The notes under the pieces were generated by a model. It did not search any database. It saw only the letters and a list, made by a program, of their open reading frames with translations, and had not been told where the DNA came from. This document shows, piece by piece, positions 1 to 7,540 of a stretch of 10,170 nt of DNA (position 1 is the stretch's first letter; the number at the start of each line of letters is the position of its first letter). This DNA comes from Acidimicrobiia bacterium (lineage in GTDB: Bacteria > Actinomycetota > Acidimicrobiia > IMCC26256 > JAENVU01). A program made the translations under genes and the position numbers. The DNA lies in assembly GCA_025357995.1 (NCBI GenBank), contig JANYLF010000149.1, positions 1 through 10,170 of the forward strand, in the 5' to 3' direction.

Positions 1-100
1 ATTCTTCGGAGGAGGTCGACGCGGTGCTCACGCGCGACGAAGCGCCCCTCGAGGGGCGCTTCGTCGCGCGTGAGCACCGCGTCGACCTCCTCCGAAGAAT
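1..100. repeat. Perfect 100-bp spacerless palindrome at the window edge
   Basis: Bases 51-100 are the exact reverse complement of bases 1-50, with no mismatch and no loop; the axis lies at CCCCTC|GAGGGG. Natural spacerless inverted repeats of this length are unstable in bacteria, and this one starts exactly at base 1. The simplest explanation is a fold-back (chimeric read or assembly) artefact at a contig end. On that view 51-100 is genuine sequence, because it continues smoothly into 101 onward, and 1-50 is its inverted copy. A genuine cruciform or hairpin telomere-like end is possible but much less likely. Confidence 0.95.
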
Positions 101-113
101 GACATCGGTATGA
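51..113 (+). CDS. C-terminal tail of an unidentified gene (5' truncated)
   Basis: One frame is open across the palindrome and ends at a TGA at 111-113. The part on the probably genuine arm reads about 20 residues, ending ...VAREHRVDLLRRMTSV. Codons have G/C-rich third positions like the real genes in the window, and a stop followed by about 100 bp before the next start is a natural arrangement. The frame is also open back to base 3, but that portion is just the palindrome read through and should not be trusted. It is too short to assign a family. It may be a chance open frame. Confidence 0.35.
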   Translation, partial: EGRFVAREHRVDLLRRMTSV

Positions 114-157
114 GCGATCGAAACGTTCGCACCGGTCGCCAGTGACGAAAGACCCTG

Positions 158-174
158 CCGCCGGCCCCGGGCGG
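158..174. other. Short GC hairpin in the gap before the oxidase gene
   Basis: CCGCC (158-162) pairs with GGCGG (170-174) around a 7-base loop. It lies between the truncated upstream frame (stop at 113) and the oxidase start (218), where a terminator could sit. There is no T-run after it, so it is at best a weak or factor-assisted terminator. No convincing -35/-10 pair was seen elsewhere in 114-217. Confidence 0.2.
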
Positions 175-203
175 TAGTCGACGATCGGAACCTCATCACT
201 TGC

Positions 204-209
204 AGGGGG
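204..209 (+). promoter_or_regulatory. Ribosome binding site of the multicopper oxidase
   Basis: A purine-rich AGGGGG ends 8 bases before the ATG at 218. It decides the start: an in-frame TTG at 200 would put this site inside the coding region, so ATG 218 is preferred. Confidence 0.6.
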
Positions 210-217
210 TTCACCGC

Positions 218-1621
218 ATGAAGTTGACACGCGAAGACGACCGCGTACTCGGGCTCGGTTCGTGGATATTCGCGCTCTTTGCCGTGGTCTTCGGTTTCAG
301 CGCACTCTGGATTGCGGCCGACGCTCGCACGACGAGTGCCGATGCCAAACAGGCGGCGGCGCTCGGGGGTGGAACGCCGGTCACGCTCACGGAGTACGCC
401 ATCACCCCGACCATGATCGACGCGGCGCCCAACTCCACCCTCGCTATCAAAAACGGCGGCACGGTGGAACACAACTTCGCGGTGACCGGAACGAACAAGC
501 GGACTTCGATGATCAAGCCGGGAACCGGCACCACGTTGTCGTTGTCCGGACTCAAGCCCGGCACGTACACGGTGATCTGCGAAGTTCCCGGTCATGCCGG
601 ATCGGGCATGAAAGCGACCCTCATGATCGGCGGAGGCGGCGGAGCGGGTGCGGCACCGTCCGGTTCGGCCGGCGGGTCCTCCAGCGCGCTCCTCGCCGAG
701 AACGCCCGCATGGACGCCACCCAGAAGAAGGTGGTCGACGCGTACGTGGGACAACTCACCAAGGGTCCGAACACGAAAGGCGTCGGCAATCAGCCGATGA
801 CGCCGACCGTACTGGCCGACGGCACCAAAGAGTTCGACATGACCGCGAAGGTCATCCAATGGGAGGTCGAGCCGGGCAAGAAAGTAAGTGCATGGGCGTA
901 CGGGCCGACCGGCGGCACCGATGACAAGTTCGCGGTGCCAGGGCCCATGATCCATGTGAACGTGGGCGATCACGTGAAGTTCGTGTTGAAGAACGAGCTG
1001 CCCCAATCGACCGCGGTGCACTTCCACGGCGCCGAACTCCCGAACGCGATGGACGGTGTTCCGTTCGTGACGCAGGATCCGATCCTGCCCGGGAAGTCGT
1101 TCACGTACGACTTCATCGCGAGCCGCGCGCAGGTGAGCATGTATCACTCGCATCACCACGCGGAGCATCAGGTGCCCGACGGTCTCGTGGGCGCATTCAT
1201 CGTCGGCGACCTTCCGATCCCAAAGGGACGCGGTCCGATCACGCGGGAAGTGCCGATGGTGTTGAACGACGCGGGAACTATCGGACTCTCGCTCAACGGC
1301 AAGTCGTTCCCAGCCACGGCACCGATCGTCTCCAAGCCGGGCGAGACCACTCTGATCCACTACTTCAACGAGGGTCTGGTCATGCACCCGATGCACCTGC
1401 ACGGGTTGACCCAAACGGTGATCGCCAAGGACGGTATTCCGCTCGCCACGCCCTACGACGTCGACACGTTGATCGTGGCGCCCGGTGAGCGCTACAGCGT
1501 GCTCGTGACTCCCCGCGCCGACCAACTCGGCGTGTGGGCATTCCACTGCCACATCCTCACGCACGCCGAACGCGATGACGGCATGTTCGGGATGGTGACG
1601 ACCTTCATCGTCAAGGCGTAG
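218..1621 (+). CDS. Membrane-anchored multicopper oxidase with fused N-terminal cupredoxin domain
   Basis: 467 aa. Residues 12-34 form one hydrophobic segment, probably an uncleaved anchor that leaves the rest outside the membrane. Residues about 52-138 are a cupredoxin with a full type 1 copper set: H85, C121, H126, M131. A Gly/Ala/Ser-rich linker (about 138-157) joins it to a two-domain oxidase. The first oxidase domain has HFH (268-270) and HSH (310-312); the second has HPMHLHG (390-396) and HCHILTH (443-449), with M456 the likely axial ligand. These supply type 2 and type 3 ligands plus a type 1 site in the last domain only, as in two-domain (small laccase-like) oxidases. By family it should oxidise a substrate (phenol, metal ion or redox protein) and reduce oxygen at the trinuclear site; a nitrite-reductase-like role is less likely because the first domain lacks the Cys of NirK. 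The extra cupredoxin could relay electrons. The true substrate is unknown. It overlaps the convergent ATPase gene by 11 bases. Confidence 0.9.
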   Translation: MKLTREDDRVLGLGSWIFALFAVVFGFSALWIAADARTTSADAKQAAALGGGTPVTLTEYAITPTMIDAAPNSTLAIKNGGTVEHNFAVTGTNKRTSMIKPGTGTTLSLSGLKPGTYTVICEVPGHAGSGMKATLMIGGGGGAGAAPSGSAGGSSSALLAENARMDATQKKVVDAYVGQLTKGPNTKGVGNQPMTPTVLADGTKEFDMTAKVIQWEVEPGKKVSAWAYGPTGGTDDKFAVPGPMIHVNVGDHVKFVLKNELPQSTAVHFHGAELPNAMDGVPFVTQDPILPGKSFTYDFIASRAQVSMYHSHHHAEHQVPDGLVGAFIVGDLPIPKGRGPITREVPMVLNDAGTIGLSLNGKSFPATAPIVSKPGETTLIHYFNEGLVMHPMHLHGLTQTVIAKDGIPLATPYDVDTLIVAPGERYSVLVTPRADQLGVWAFHCHILTHAERDDGMFGMVTTFIVKA

Positions 1622-4028
1622 CCGGCGGCGCGAACGCGGCCGGATCCGAGCTGGAGTCGTCGCCCGTGACGTTCTTCGTTCCGCGAAATCGCATCATCAG
1701 CGTGATCGCCAAGCAGCCTCCGAAACCACAGCCAGCCGCGAGGACGATCAATCCGAGCGACGGGAGTCGCAGATCGATGAGGTGACGAGCGAGAGGCAAC
1801 AGAATCGCGCCGGCCGAAAGCCCGATGAGCACCAGCACCAGCACGCGCCGGTACGGCGTCAGCGGGCGGGCCAACACCACCAACACGTACAGGCCGACGA
1901 TCAACAACACGATGAGCGCGACGGCGCTGGCCTCACGCGCGCCCACGTTCTGATCGCGCGCCACGGCGTACGCGAGGTATACCGCGATCGCGGCGATGGC
2001 TCCGGCGGGAACCGCGAACCCGAGCACGCGCCGCACAAAACCCGGCACGTATCGTCGAGTGTTCGGTGCGAATGCCAGGAAGAAGCCGGGTATCCCGATC
2101 GTGACGGTACCCACCAACGTGAAGTGGCGGGGAAGGAACGGGAACGGCCACGCGGTGATCGCCGTGGCCACCGCGAGAATCGCGGCATAGACCGTCTTGG
2201 TGAGGAAAAGGTTTGCGGCTCTCTCGATATTCGCCGTGACCCGACGACCTTCGGCGACCACCCCGGGAAGCGTCGAGAATTTGCTGTCGAGCAGCACGAG
2301 TTGCGCGACCGACCGCGTGGCCGCGGCCCCTGACCCCATGGCCACACCGATATCCGCATCCTTCAGCGCGAGGGCATCGTTCACTCCGTCGCCGGTCATC
2401 GCGACCACGTGACCGCGTGATTGCAACGCGCCCACAATCGCTCGCTTCTGGTGGGGTGTGACTCGGCCAAAGACCGAATGCTGATCAAGCACGTCGGCCA
2501 ACTCGTTCTGATCCTCGGGAAGCTCGCGGGCATCGAATGGCTCGATCACCTCGAGGCCGACCCGCCTCGCCACCGCGCCGACGGTACGCGGATTGTCGCC
2601 CGAGATCACTTTGAGCGCGACACCCTGCGCGCGGAAGTACGCGAGTGTCTCCGCCGCGTCGGGACGCACCTGTTCGTCGAACATGACCAACGCGATCGCC
2701 TCGAGGCCGTCCGGCAACACCTCGCCCGTGAGTTCCGCGTCCGTGTGCACCAACAGCAGGGTGCGCCGGCCCGTCGCCGCCAGCTCGTCGGCCCGACAAC
2801 GCACCGGGGCTGTCGCATCGAGCCACACCATCTCCGGTGCGCCGATGACAAAGCTGCCGTGATCCGCGAACGCCGCGGCGCTCCACTTGCGGGCGGAGTT
2901 GAACGGCACCGCGCCGACGCGAGTCCATCCCGGGTCGGCGTGCGCCGCGGCAATCGCCTCGAGCGTCCCGTTCTTGTTGTCGTCTGCTCCGAGCGCGCCG
3001 AGGACCTCGCCAATCTCGGCCTCGGTGCGTCCGCCGAGCACCTCGATCCCACCGAACGCGATTGTGCCTTCCGTGAGCGTGCCCGTCTTGTCGAGACACA
3101 CAACGTCGACACGCGCGAGACCTTCGACCGCGGGGAGCTCCTGCACCAATACCTTGCGCCGAGCCAGCGCGACGGCGGCCACCCCGAACGCCACGCTCGT
3201 GAGCAACACCAGGCCTTCCGGCACCATCCCGACCACTGCGGCGACCACCGTGACGACCGCGCTGGGCACGTCGTGGTCTTGGAGCTGGCGCCAGAACAAG
3301 ATGGGGGCCACAACGATGATGATCCAGGTGACGACGCGCAGGATCGTATTGATGCCATCCATCAACTCGGATTTCGTGACTGTGAATCGCCGAGCCTCGG
3401 TCGCGAGTTGCCGTGCGTAGGCGTCCGCGCCGATCGCGGTCGCCTGCATGCGTCCCGACCCGGCCACCACAATGCTCCCGGACAGCGCGCGGTCGCCCGA
3501 CTGCTTCGCGATCGGATCCGCTTCGCCCGTCAGCAACGACTCGTCGAGGTCGAGCCCGGCAGAGGTGCTCACCACACCGTCGGCGGGGACCTGATCGCCG
3601 GTCCGGAGCTCGAGGAGGTCGTCGAGCACAATCTCTTCGACTGCGATCTCCTTGACCTGACCGTCGCGCACGACCCGCGCGATCGGCGCGTTGAGCACCG
3701 CGAGCTGATCGAGTGTGCGCTTCGCCCGCAGCTCCTGCACGATGCCGATCAGCGCGTTGAGAATGAGGACGATCCCGAAGAGGCCGTCGGCCGGCGATCC
3801 GAACACGAGGATCAGGGCCAACATCGCCCCGAGGATCGCGTTGAAACGCGTGAAGACGTTCGCTCGCACGATCTCACCGAGAGTGCGACTCGTGCGGTCG
3901 CCGGAGTCGTTGACTTCGCCGCGTGCCACGCGTTCCGCGACTTCTGCGGCATTCAGACCAACCGCGCCGGTCACGGGGCGGTCAGGTGGATCACAACCGT
4001 TGCCCGACGGGCCGACCTGCTCGGACAC
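1611..4028 (-). CDS. ctpE: CtpE-like cation-transporting P-type ATPase
   Basis: 805 aa from a GTG start. The P-type signatures are complete and in order: TGEA (167-170, actuator domain), PEGL (270-273, membrane helix 4), phosphorylation motif DKTGT with D313, SGDNP (476-480) and TGDGVND (545-551). Helix pairs lie at about 62-98 and 229-290, and a further group of about six at 605-780. There is no N-terminal heavy-metal domain and no CPx motif, arguing against a copper or zinc pump despite the oxidase next door. The PEGLVLLTS and VLVQELPAVEGLARVDVVC blocks and the length match the actinobacterial CtpE group, described in mycobacteria as a calcium exporter; calcium as substrate here is inferred from the family. 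The C-terminus (about 783-805) is polar and Pro/Ala-rich. A TANNNT element 7 bases before the GTG suggests a leaderless transcript. Confidence 0.9.
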   Translation of the reverse strand: MSEQVGPSGNGCDPPDRPVTGAVGLNAAEVAERVARGEVNDSGDRTSRTLGEIVRANVFTRFNAILGAMLALILVFGSPADGLFGIVLILNALIGIVQELRAKRTLDQLAVLNAPIARVVRDGQVKEIAVEEIVLDDLLELRTGDQVPADGVVSTSAGLDLDESLLTGEADPIAKQSGDRALSGSIVVAGSGRMQATAIGADAYARQLATEARRFTVTKSELMDGINTILRVVTWIIIVVAPILFWRQLQDHDVPSAVVTVVAAVVGMVPEGLVLLTSVAFGVAAVALARRKVLVQELPAVEGLARVDVVCLDKTGTLTEGTIAFGGIEVLGGRTEAEIGEVLGALGADDNKNGTLEAIAAAHADPGWTRVGAVPFNSARKWSAAAFADHGSFVIGAPEMVWLDATAPVRCRADELAATGRRTLLLVHTDAELTGEVLPDGLEAIALVMFDEQVRPDAAETLAYFRAQGVALKVISGDNPRTVGAVARRVGLEVIEPFDARELPEDQNELADVLDQHSVFGRVTPHQKRAIVGALQSRGHVVAMTGDGVNDALALKDADIGVAMGSGAAATRSVAQLVLLDSKFSTLPGVVAEGRRVTANIERAANLFLTKTVYAAILAVATAITAWPFPFLPRHFTLVGTVTIGIPGFFLAFAPNTRRYVPGFVRRVLGFAVPAGAIAAIAVYLAYAVARDQNVGAREASAVALIVLLIVGLYVLVVLARPLTPYRRVLVLVLIGLSAGAILLPLARHLIDLRLPSLGLIVLAAGCGFGGCLAITLMMRFRGTKNVTGDDSSSDPAAFAPPATP

Positions 4029-4035
4029 GCTCGGG

Positions 4036-4041
4036 ACCGTA
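4036..4041 (-). promoter_or_regulatory. Candidate -10 element for a leaderless ATPase transcript
   Basis: On the minus strand TACGGT (TANNNT form) is followed by 7 bases and then the GTG start. That is the spacing at which transcription would begin at or next to the start codon. No matching -35 was found 16-18 bases upstream. The alternative is translation from the GGGGG run about 13 bases before the GTG, which is rather far for a Shine-Dalgarno site. Confidence 0.35.
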
Positions 4042-4121
4042 CCCCCGCAACGGACGCGGTCGTGCCATTTGGCCTATGCCGATCGGAGAGTTGGCTCTTG
4101 AGGCCGGGGTGGTTCCGGCCG

Positions 4122-6011
4122 ATGCAGCACCCAATGGCGGTTGTGTCCGAAGATCGACCGGCCGCGCGCTTGCGCGCGCGGGCCGGAAGCGTCGCGTTCG
4201 TCGTGGCGATCGTCGTCGCGCTCATCGGCGCGACGAGCGTCACCGACCGACCGGCGTGGATCTTTCGCGGCGCGGTCGGACTCCTCGGGGTGATCGGGGC
4301 CTTGACCGCGGCGCGGCGTTCGCATCGCATCGGGATCAATCCTTGGATCTGTATCGCGACCGGCGTGGCGCTATGGACCACTGGCGATCTCGTACGTGAC
4401 TTCGCGTTGACGCGAGGCGCATCGATCTCACACTGGACCGACGCAACCTCGCTCCTCGGCTACCTCGCGATCGGGATCGGGTTCGTCGTCATCGCTCGGA
4501 TGCGTGGCGATGCGGCCAGTCGGACTGCGTTTCTCGACGCATCAGTTGTCGCGATCGCCGGCGCCATGTTGATCTGGGTGATGTTCGTCACGCCCGAAAC
4601 GACCGCCATGAACAGCAGTCTCGACCGACTGCTCGCGGCCGCGTATCCACTCGCCGACGGGATTCTGATCGCAATCCTGGGCTGGATGGCGCTTGTCCCC
4701 GGCCGCAACACCCCGGCACTCTCGCTGCTCGGTGCCGGAGTCGGCGTGGTGCTCGCCACCGACCTGGCTCGGAATCTCGCGCCACGCCTCGGCAACGATT
4801 GGTCCGACGTCACCCACGCCACAATCTGGATCGGGTACGCGCTCATCGGGCTGGCCGGTGTCAGCGCGACTCGGTACCTGCGCGACACCACGAGAACGTC
4901 GACGGCGTCGACGGAGACAACTGGCCGACTCGTCGTCTTGGGATTGGCGTTGCTCGTGGGTCCGTCCGTGAGCATCCTTGCCGACACCGGCACCGTCGAA
5001 GCCGCGGTATTCGTAGGCGTATGTTCGGTGCTACTCGCCATCGGCGTGATCGCCCGCTTCGTCAACCTCATTCACGAGAACCGAACGGCGCACGCCGCGA
5101 CCGCCACGAGCGAACGCCGTTTCCGACTCATGGCCGATAGCGCACCCGTCGGCATCTTCGAACTCGCGCGCGGCATGCGCGTGACCTACGCGAACAGCGA
5201 AGGGAAGGACTTGCTCGGCCGCGACATCGTGGGTGGCTCGACCGTCGAGATGCTCGAACGCGTCGACGCGGAAAGTCGCGCTCGACTCGTGGCCGCGATA
5301 GGAGAGGTCACCGACGGTCGGCCAGGAAAGGCCGACCTCAAGTTGGTCGGCACGCCCGACCGCTGGGTCTCATGGTCGGGCGTGCCAGTGGCCGTGCAGG
5401 GCCCCCACCTCCCGGCCGCGTTCGCCTCCACGCTCGACATCACCCAACTCAAGCTGGCCGAAGCGGCCCTTGGTCGACAAGCCACCCACGATCCGCTCAC
5501 GAGTCTCCCCAACCGTCGATTGCTGCTCGAGGCGTTGATCGACGCGCTCGGCGCGCTCGGGCGCGGGCACCGCACCGGAACCGTCGCGCTCATGTTCATC
5601 GACCTCGACCAGTTCCAGAGGGTGAACGACGTACTGGGACACGACGCGGGCGACGAGCTGCTCAAGACCGCGTCGGCGCGCTTGCGTAACGCGGTGCGGT
5701 CTCACGACATAGTCGCCCGTTTCGGTGGCGATGAGTTCGTGGTGCTCATGCAACACGTCTCAGATCGAGGCGAACTCCACGACGTTGCGCAACGCATTCT
5801 CGACGCGCTGCAGGTGCCGATCATGGTGGCCGGTACTGAGGCGCACGTCGGTGCGAGCGTGGGTATCGCCACCGCCAGCGGACCCGACGACGATCCCGAC
5901 GCGTTGGTCCGCAATGCCGACGCGGCCATGTACAAGGCGAAAGAGCACGGCCGCGGCCGTTACGAGTTCTTCCGCCCGGACATCTCCGAGAAATCGCACC
6001 GCATGCTATAG
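4122..6011 (+). CDS. Polytopic membrane PAS-GGDEF protein, probable diguanylate cyclase
   Basis: 629 aa. Residues about 22-315 hold eight to ten hydrophobic segments forming an integral-membrane sensor region that I cannot assign to a named MASE-type family. A short connector leads to a PAS domain (about 331-447, beginning ERRFRLMADSAPVGIFE) and a GGDEF domain (about 452-618). The active-site loop GGDEF is intact (535-539), so it should make cyclic di-GMP from two GTP. The product-inhibition site RSHD (526-529) stands five residues before it, as in feedback-regulated cyclases. There is no EAL domain. ATG 4122 is chosen because a G-rich stretch (4105-4112) lies about 9 bases upstream; ATG 4134 is the alternative. 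The frame stays open far upstream, antisense to the ATPase gene, but that extension is Arg/His/Glu-rich and unlike protein. The gene is divergent from the ATPase with a spacer of 93 bases. Confidence 0.88.
   Translation: MQHPMAVVSEDRPAARLRARAGSVAFVVAIVVALIGATSVTDRPAWIFRGAVGLLGVIGALTAARRSHRIGINPWICIATGVALWTTGDLVRDFALTRGASISHWTDATSLLGYLAIGIGFVVIARMRGDAASRTAFLDASVVAIAGAMLIWVMFVTPETTAMNSSLDRLLAAAYPLADGILIAILGWMALVPGRNTPALSLLGAGVGVVLATDLARNLAPRLGNDWSDVTHATIWIGYALIGLAGVSATRYLRDTTRTSTASTETTGRLVVLGLALLVGPSVSILADTGTVEAAVFVGVCSVLLAIGVIARFVNLIHENRTAHAATATSERRFRLMADSAPVGIFELARGMRVTYANSEGKDLLGRDIVGGSTVEMLERVDAESRARLVAAIGEVTDGRPGKADLKLVGTPDRWVSWSGVPVAVQGPHLPAAFASTLDITQLKLAEAALGRQATHDPLTSLPNRRLLLEALIDALGALGRGHRTGTVALMFIDLDQFQRVNDVLGHDAGDELLKTASARLRNAVRSHDIVARFGGDEFVVLMQHVSDRGELHDVAQRILDALQVPIMVAGTEAHVGASVGIATASGPDDDPDALVRNADAAMYKAKEHGRGRYEFFRPDISEKSHRML
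4158..4186. repeat. Very GC-rich hairpin near the start of the cyclase gene
   Basis: CCGGCCGCGCGC (4158-4169) can pair with GCGCGC (4174-4179) and GGCCGG (4181-4186). The result is a 12-bp stem with a TTGC loop and one bulged G at 4180. It lies 36 bases after the ATG, inside codons for an Arg/Ala-rich stretch. It could slow translation or simply reflect Arg/Ala codon choice. Confidence 0.5.
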
Positions 6012-6093
6012 GCGCGGCTGGCACACTCGCGCGCGGGCTCTTCGCCTGGACGCACCACCAAGTGGTCGCCCGCCCTTCCCTGATCCGGCGCGC

Positions 6094-6699
6094 CTACTTC
6101 GCGAGGCCGTACACCAAAACCTTGAGGGTCTTGCCGACGACTCGCCGAGCACGCGGCGGATCCGGTGCACGCGCGATCACCATGCCGGCCTGCGTGCACG
6201 CGCCGAGCAGCAACTCGGCCAACGCCTCCGCATCGACGCGTTGCACAACGCCTTCCTTGATCGCGTAGTCGAGCACCGCGGCCACCGGGAGCAACGTGTG
6301 TCGCCGCACGATCGCATCGAACCGCTCGGCTCCGAGGACCGACGGCGCGTCCAACAGCGAGATGCGTTGGACTTCCGGCTCCATCGCCGCGTCGAGAAAC
6401 GCACTGAAGGCGCGGAAGAGCGCCGCGAGAGGATCGTTCCCGGCTTTGAGCGCCGCGACCGCGCCGCGCGCCGCGATCTCACCCTCCAACTCGTCGACCA
6501 CTTCTTCGAACAGTTGATCCTTGTTCTCGAAGTGGTGATACAGCGCGCCCTTGGTCACGCCCGCGTCGCGCACGATGTCGTCGACCGAGGTGGCCGCGTA
6601 CCCTTCGGCCCCGAAGCGCTGACGCGCGACTTCGACGATGGCGCGACGCGTCGCGGCCACGTGTTCGTTCCGCAAAGATCGCGGGGCGCGGTCATCCAT
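6094..6699 (-). CDS. TetR/AcrR-family transcriptional regulator
   Basis: 201 aa, the usual size for the family. Residues about 17-64 form the helix-turn-helix domain: a first helix around RRAIVEVARQRF, then TSVDDIVRDAGVTKGALYHHFENKDQLF, with the recognition-helix pattern GxxYxHFxxK. The rest (about 68-200) is the helical ligand and dimer domain, with a typical RISLLDAPSVLG segment (112-123). The start is 14 bases after the stop of the MDMPI-like gene, so the two are very likely co-transcribed. The 19-bp palindrome on the operon's promoter (7522-7540) is the obvious candidate operator, which makes this a probable autorepressor. The ligand cannot be told from sequence. It converges on the cyclase gene across 82 bases, in which only a weak 5-bp hairpin (6054-6066) is visible. 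Confidence 0.92.
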   Translation of the reverse strand: MDDRAPRSLRNEHVAATRRAIVEVARQRFGAEGYAATSVDDIVRDAGVTKGALYHHFENKDQLFEEVVDELEGEIAARGAVAALKAGNDPLAALFRAFSAFLDAAMEPEVQRISLLDAPSVLGAERFDAIVRRHTLLPVAAVLDYAIKEGVVQRVDAEALAELLLGACTQAGMVIARAPDPPRARRVVGKTLKVLVYGLAK

Positions 6700-6713
6700 T
6701 GCCGCCGATTGTG

Positions 6714-7469
6714 TCAGAAGATCCTGATCGCGTCGCAGAACGTGGTCGCCCGCACCACATCGCCGTCCAACTGCACGTCGAGGTCACGCCAATCGCGCCG
6801 CTGGGTGCCCCAGAGCACGAAGTCGGCGGTGGAAGTGGTAACTCGAGCCGCGTCGGCAGTATCGGTTCGCAAGGGGAAGGTCGTCTCGCGCCCGCCCGGT
6901 CCAGTGAGGTCGAGGATCACCGGACCGTCGACGGCGGCAAGCGCCTCGGCGCACATCTGCGGGATACCGGCGATCATCCAATCCATTGCCGGTCCGAGAC
7001 GGAGCGCGTCCCACTCCGGGGCGGAACCAACGGGACCGATCGGCCCCAGGATGTCGGCACGGAGATGCGTGAAGTGGTCGAACGAATAGGCGTTCGCGAT
7101 CAAGTGGAGCGGATGGGTGCCGAGATCGCCGAGATCGATCGGCGTCTCGTTGCCACGCAGCGTCTCGAGCGTAGGGATCGCGTTTCCCGCGTTCGCTTCG
7201 TAGCCCGCCAGTACATCCTCGCCCGACTGACCGCGCATCGACTCCACCCATCGGTCCTGCGTGCGCTCGATGCGTCCGCTCGGATCGGCGGGCGGGAGCG
7301 AGCCGGGATCGGTGAGCTGCAGCCAGAGCGCACTCATGTGCGCCACCACATCTTGCACAGCCCAGCCGGCACACGAACTCGGCGTGGCCCATTGTTCGGG
7401 CGAGAACGTGCGCGCGGCGGTCACGAGTGCGGAACTGTCGGCCCGCAGGGCATCAACGGCATCGGTCAT
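6714..7469 (-). CDS. MDMPI/DinB-like protein (maleylpyruvate isomerase family)
   Basis: 251 aa. The N-terminal half is a DinB-like four-helix bundle, with the family pattern WAVQDVVAHMSALW (36-49) giving H44, and DHFTH (131-135) giving D131 and H135. These correspond to the His, Glu/Asp-x3-His metal site of mycothiol-dependent maleylpyruvate isomerase. The C-terminal part (about 180-250) resembles the small alpha/beta domain found in that family. Members are thought to be metal-dependent thiol-transfer or isomerase enzymes that use mycothiol; the actual substrate here is unknown and true maleylpyruvate isomerase activity should not be assumed. The start is the ATG at 7469 because GAGGAG lies 5 bases upstream. 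The frame is open further upstream but would run through the promoter and operator. It is the first gene of a two-gene operon with the TetR regulator. Confidence 0.8.
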   Translation of the reverse strand: MTDAVDALRADSSALVTAARTFSPEQWATPSSCAGWAVQDVVAHMSALWLQLTDPGSLPPADPSGRIERTQDRWVESMRGQSGEDVLAGYEANAGNAIPTLETLRGNETPIDLGDLGTHPLHLIANAYSFDHFTHLRADILGPIGPVGSAPEWDALRLGPAMDWMIAGIPQMCAEALAAVDGPVILDLTGPGGRETTFPLRTDTADAARVTTSTADFVLWGTQRRDWRDLDVQLDGDVVRATTFCDAIRIF

Positions 7470-7474
7470 GGGAA

Positions 7475-7480
7475 CTCCTC
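7475..7480 (-). promoter_or_regulatory. Ribosome binding site of the MDMPI-like gene
   Basis: On the minus strand GAGGAG ends 5 bases before the ATG at 7469. This strong site fixes the start and excludes the longer in-frame extension to 7550. Confidence 0.75.
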
Positions 7481-7512
7481 GGGAATCGCGATGGTCGGCA
7501 CGGGACCGACCG

Positions 7513-7540
7513 TTGTTCTGTAACATACCATTAGTATGGT
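7513..7540 (+). promoter_or_regulatory. Possible divergent promoter for the Rid-methyltransferase pair
   Basis: On the plus strand TTGTTC (7513-7518) and TATGGT (7535-7540) are 16 bases apart. Both hexamers are only partial matches to consensus, so this is tentative. If real, its -10 also lies within the palindrome, and one repressor could control both directions. Confidence 0.25.
7522..7540. promoter_or_regulatory. Probable TetR operator palindrome
   Basis: AACATACCATTAGTATGGT is a 19-bp imperfect palindrome centred on 7531, with 7 of 9 base pairs matching and a perfect core of CATAC-N5-GTATG. A second, overlapping perfect repeat is ACCAT-N4-ATGGT (7527-7540). It covers the -10 and enters the spacer of the leftward promoter, where a bound repressor would block polymerase. 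Size and placement fit TetR-family operators. Assignment to the TetR protein of this operon is inferred from proximity. Confidence 0.6.

Noticed and set aside
200..217. TTG start for the oxidase, six codons upstream of the ATG
   Set aside because: The G-rich ribosome site (204-209) would lie inside it, while it sits at normal spacing for ATG 218.
1611..4028. Copper-exporting ATPase paired with the multicopper oxidase as a copper-resistance unit
   Set aside because: The ATPase lacks the CPx membrane motif and N-terminal metal-binding domain of copper pumps, and the two genes converge instead of sharing an operon.
2421..4121. A 567-codon open stretch, in frame with and upstream of the cyclase gene, antisense to the ATPase gene
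   Set aside because: Its translation is rich in Arg, His, Glu and Asp without recognisable domains, as expected from reading a GC-rich gene backwards. The ATPase on the other strand has every family motif. The cyclase starts at 4122.
6054..6066. ACCAC-CAA-GTGGT hairpin between the cyclase and TetR genes as a terminator
   Set aside because: The stem is only 5 bp, the loop is tight and no T-run follows on either strand. It is too weak to call.
5725..7089. 454-codon plus-strand open frame across the cyclase end and the TetR gene
   Set aside because: It overlaps two genes with clear domains, and its product is Arg-rich with no motif. It is a GC-driven shadow.
6699..7523. 274-codon plus-strand open frame opposite the MDMPI-like gene
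   Set aside because: The minus-strand protein has the family metal-site pattern and a strong ribosome site, whereas this one has low-complexity Arg/Glu/His content.
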